7,350 nucleotides of DNA from JAFARE01 sp035566535 (GTDB lineage: Bacteria > Chloroflexota > Dormibacteria > Aeolococcales > Aeolococcaceae). Positions within the stretch are counted from its first letter, which is position 1; each line of letters starts with the position of its first letter. The notes below the pieces were generated by a model. The model made no database searches. It saw only the letters and a list, made by a program, of their open reading frames with translations, and was not told the DNA's origin. Location of the stretch: contig DATMRA010000136.1 of the NCBI GenBank assembly GCA_035566535.1, positions 1 through 7,350 of the forward strand, written 5' to 3'. The position numbers were made by a program, and so were the translations under genes. Shown one piece after another: positions 5,886-7,350 of the stretch.

Positions 5886-7039
5886 CGGAGGTCCTGAACG
5901 GCGCGCCGATGGGCTGAAGCGGCAGTGCGGAACTCGTCGACGGTGTCGCCGCCGAACTTTTCCAGCGCAGCATCCGCGAGGACCCAGGCCATCATCGCCT
6001 CGGCAACCACCGCTCCCGCGGGCACCACACAGATGTCGCTCCGCTCGTAATGCGCGTTGGTCTCAGCCCCGGTAGCGATGTCGACACTGCGCAGTGGACT
6101 GAGCAGTGTGGAGATCGGCTTGAAATGCACGAGTGCCCAGACGGGCTCCCCATCGCTGACGCCGCCGGTCAGGCCGCCCTGTCGATTGCTGCGATGGCGA
6201 AATCCAACTCCCTCCTCGTAGCGGGGCTCATCGTGCACGGCTGATCCTCTCGATTGCGCGGCGCAGTACGCCGCGCCGATTTCCACGCCCTTCACCGAAG
6301 GGATGCTGCACATCGACTGGGCCAGACGCCCGTCCAGGCGGCGATCCCACTGCGCGTAACTGCCAAGCCCGGCAGGAACATCGAACGCTGCGACATACGC
6401 CGTACCTCCAAGCGTGTCCTTGGCCTCACGTGCTGCGTCGATCTCCGCGACCATCCGCTTCGACGCCTCGGCGTCCGGGCACCGCACGGCCGACGCTTCG
6501 ACGGCATCCCAGTCGATGTCAGCCATCGGCAGCTCGACCGCCACCTGGCCGATTCGCAATACTAAGGAATGCACGTCCACGCCGATCGCGCGCAGCAGCG
6601 TCCGCGCCACCCCGCCCGCGGCGACCCTGGCCGCCGTCTCGCGGGCACTGGCTCGCTCGAGCACGTCGCGCGCGTCGTCGAACCCGTACTTGAGCACACC
6701 GGCAAGGTCCGCGTGCCCCGGGCGCACCCGCGTGACCTTCTTTGACTTGAAACCCTCGGCCTCAACCTGCATGGGGCCGCGCCAGTTCTCCCAGTCGCGG
6801 TTCGCGATGGTGACGCTGATCGGCGACCCCAAGGTCTGCCCGCCGCGCACGCCGCCGGTGATCTCAGCCTCGTCCTGCTCGATCTGCTGCCGCTTGCCTC
6901 TGCCGTAGCCTCCCTGGCGGCGGCGCAGATCCGGGTTGAGGTCGCGTACGGCGTCGAGCTCGAGCCCCGCGGGCACGCCGTCGACGATCACCGTCAGCCC
7001 GGGTCCGTGTGATTCGCCAGCGGTGAGGAATCGCAGCAT
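5882..7039 (-). CDS. aroC: Chorismate synthase
   Basis: Chorismate synthase converts 5-enolpyruvylshikimate 3-phosphate to chorismate, the last shikimate-pathway step, using reduced FMN. The protein is 385 aa, in the usual range of the longer AroC forms. The family signatures are complete: GESHGPGLTVIVDGVPAG (8-25) with His11, the RRRQGGYGRG region (39-48), RPGHADLAGVLKYG (106-119) with His109, RSNRQGGLTGGVSDG in the central part, and RSDICVVPAGAVVAEAMM (333-350), followed by LEKFGGDT. ATG 7039 is the only plausible start: an in-frame TAG lies at 7067-7069 and no other start codon lies between. No strong Shine-Dalgarno precedes it; a -10-like TAGAAT sits 7 nt upstream, so the mRNA may be leaderless. 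It appears to be the first gene of the operon and overlaps aroKB by 4 nt. Confidence 0.97.
   Translation of the reverse strand: MLRFLTAGESHGPGLTVIVDGVPAGLELDAVRDLNPDLRRRQGGYGRGKRQQIEQDEAEITGGVRGGQTLGSPISVTIANRDWENWRGPMQVEAEGFKSKKVTRVRPGHADLAGVLKYGFDDARDVLERASARETAARVAAGGVARTLLRAIGVDVHSLVLRIGQVAVELPMADIDWDAVEASAVRCPDAEASKRMVAEIDAAREAKDTLGGTAYVAAFDVPAGLGSYAQWDRRLDGRLAQSMCSIPSVKGVEIGAAYCAAQSRGSAVHDEPRYEEGVGFRHRSNRQGGLTGGVSDGEPVWALVHFKPISTLLSPLRSVDIATGAETNAHYERSDICVVPAGAVVAEAMMAWVLADAALEKFGGDTVDEFRTAASAHRRAVQDLR
5892..5895 (-). promoter_or_regulatory. Shine-Dalgarno of aroKB (AGGA)
   Basis: AGGA on the minus strand lies 6 nt before the aroKB ATG at 5885, within the last codons of aroC. The spacing is good though the match is short. 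It supports the start chosen by the ATGA overlap. Confidence 0.45.
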
Positions 7040-7046
7040 CGCCCCG

Positions 7047-7052
7047 ATTCTA
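7047..7052 (-). promoter_or_regulatory. Candidate -10 box (TAGAAT) for a leaderless aroC mRNA
   Basis: TAGAAT on the minus strand matches 5 of 6 positions of TATAAT and fits TANNNT. Exactly 7 nt separate it from the aroC ATG, so transcription would begin at or next to the start codon. Such leaderless genes are known to be frequent in Actinomycetota and Deinococcota. No -35 match is seen at 16-18 nt, and no strong Shine-Dalgarno competes with this reading. It is a single short box, so chance is possible. Confidence 0.4.
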
Positions 7053-7073
7053 TGGGCGGACCCTCGCTAGGGC

Positions 7074-7102
7074 TCGATGTCTGCGAACCGCGACCGGGTC
7101 AA
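7074..7102 (-). promoter_or_regulatory. Alternative sigma-70-like promoter upstream of aroC
   Basis: On the minus strand TTGACC (7097-7102) is a 5-of-6 match to the -35 consensus TTGACA. At 17 nt spacing the -10 would be CATCGA (7074-7079), a poor match. If used, it would give a leader of roughly 30 nt before aroC. It is weaker than the leaderless box as a whole but has the better -35. Confidence 0.2.
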
Positions 7103-7163
7103 GGGCTGTCGGGTCGTGCCGCTGCGGTCGCAGTGCCTCGGCCACATCGGCCGGCGGGTGACG

Positions 7164-7188
7164 CCGCGGGGGGCAGCGCCCCGGGCGG
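7164..7188. repeat. GC-rich hairpin in aroC upstream region
   Basis: The arms GGGGC (7170-7174) and GCCCC (7178-7182) pair exactly around a 3-nt loop. They are extended by CCGC (7164-7167) with GCGG (7185-7188) across a 2x2 internal loop. No run of T follows on either strand, so it does not look like a standard intrinsic terminator. It lies 5 nt from the larger stem-loop at 7193-7254. Confidence 0.45.
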
Positions 7189-7192
7189 AACT

Positions 7193-7254
7193 TGATTCCG
7201 GGTCCCACAGATAACAGGTATTGGCACTTGCGTGGGATCTGTGGGAAGGAATCA
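7193..7254. repeat. Two-segment inverted repeat / large stem-loop upstream of aroC
   Basis: TCCCACAGAT (7203-7212) is an exact reverse complement of ATCTGTGGGA (7237-7246). Further out, TGATTCC (7193-7199) is an exact reverse complement of GGAATCA (7248-7254). The two paired segments, 17 bp in all, are separated by an asymmetric bulge of 3 nt against 1 nt and close a 24-nt loop (7213-7236). The bulge is what an RNA stem or a decayed DNA palindrome would show. It is the least GC-rich part of the upstream region. It matches no riboswitch or repeat family that I can recall. It could be a leader RNA, a terminator of an upstream gene, or a small interspersed palindromic element. Confidence 0.6.
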
Positions 7255-7271
7255 CTGCAGCCCGGGGGGAG

Positions 7272-7320
7272 GGGTCCCCGCGACGGCAGGACCCGGCTCA
7301 TCGGCCGGGTGCAGTCACCC
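7272..7320. repeat. Three overlapping, mutually exclusive stems
   Basis: ACCCGGC (7291-7297) pairs exactly with GCCGGGT (7304-7310) around a 6-nt loop. Its right arm overlaps GGGTG (7307-7311), which can instead pair with CACCC (7316-7320). Its left arm overlaps GGACCC (7289-7294), which can instead pair with GGGTCC (7272-7277). The central stem therefore competes with both flanking ones, the layout expected of an attenuator-like switch. Short GC-only stems are easy to find in such GC-rich DNA, so this is tentative. Confidence 0.35.
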
Positions 7321-7350
7321 TTAGCGCCACCCATGCCGCGCCGCGCGGCA

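Larger units (their letters stand above)
7040..7350. other. Non-coding, inverted-repeat-rich region upstream of aroC
   Basis: This 311-nt stretch has no gene I can support. It is very GC-rich except for a short patch around 7190-7255. It holds several inverted repeats (listed separately) and a promoter-like box next to aroC. A minus-strand frame is open from the right edge down to a TAG at 7050-7052, but its translation is Arg/Pro-rich, matches no family I know and runs through all the stem-loops. At the extreme edge, 7334-7339 and 7345-7350 form a 6-bp inverted repeat (TGCCGC/GCGGCA) that may continue outside the window. The region most likely holds the operon promoter and leader, and perhaps the end of an upstream transcript. 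Confidence 0.6.

Noticed and set aside
7203..7215. Possible DnaA box around the CCCACAGATAAC sequence
   Set aside because: Neither strand fits TTATCCACA closely enough; the similarity is only the CACA core. No cluster of boxes or replication genes is present.
7222..7231. TGGCAC followed by TTGC, resembling a sigma-54 promoter
   Set aside because: Only 5 nt separate the GG and GC elements, whereas sigma-54 promoters need 10. The bases also lie in the loop of the large stem-loop.
7164..7254. Intrinsic terminators
   Set aside because: Stable hairpins are present, but none is followed by a T-tract on either strand, so I list them as inverted repeats and do not call terminators.
7050..7334. Minus-strand frame of 94 codons upstream of aroC
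   Set aside because: It is open to the window edge, but the product is Arg/Pro-rich, unrecognised, and spans all the inverted repeats. A second minus-strand frame (7067-7255) over the same bases looks equally random. A partial upstream gene cannot be fully excluded.

Overview
This window is a GC-rich chromosomal segment filled by one long minus-strand operon of housekeeping genes. Transcription runs from high to low coordinates. In that order the genes are aroC, a fused aroK-aroB, aroQ, efp, an Asp23/Gls24-family gene, nusB, xseA, xseB and tlyA. The tlyA gene runs off the left edge, a few codons before its catalytic C-terminus. I see no tRNA, rRNA, CRISPR array, insertion sequence or phage gene.

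Organism: the very high GC, the shikimate kinase/3-dehydroquinate synthase fusion, and the order efp-asp23-nusB-xseA-xseB-tlyA suggest a Terrabacteria-type bacterium. A member or relative of Chloroflexota, such as a Dormibacterota-like soil lineage, fits best; a deep actinobacterial lineage is also possible. This is inferred from gene content alone and needs a phylogeny to settle.

Layout: positions 7040-7350 hold no convincing gene but are rich in inverted repeats. They contain a two-part stem-loop at 7193-7254, a GC hairpin at 7164-7188 and a set of mutually exclusive stems at 7272-7320. A TANNNT -10-like box lies 7 nt before the aroC ATG, which would fit a leaderless mRNA. From aroC (7039) to the end of xseB (759) there is no intergenic base at all: every gene boundary is a 4-nt ATGA or GTGA overlap, or in one case a 1-nt TGATG overlap. 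The only gap in the operon is 28 nt between xseB and tlyA, and it contains a perfect 6+6 bp palindrome.

How the genes fit together: AroB, AroQ, AroK and AroC catalyse steps 2, 3, 5 and 7 of the shikimate pathway to chorismate. AroG/F, AroE and AroA are not in the window. EF-P relieves ribosome stalling at polyproline. NusB acts in rRNA transcription antitermination. XseA and XseB form exonuclease VII. TlyA is an rRNA 2'-O-methyltransferase. The Asp23-family protein has no assigned function here.

I did not find a new multi-gene system. The points most worth a second look are the SSB-like acidic C-terminal tip (DPDDVPF) on the exonuclease VII small subunit, the arginine at the tip of the EF-P modification loop with no recognisable modification gene nearby, the unbroken chain of overlapping genes, and the structured leader region before aroC.
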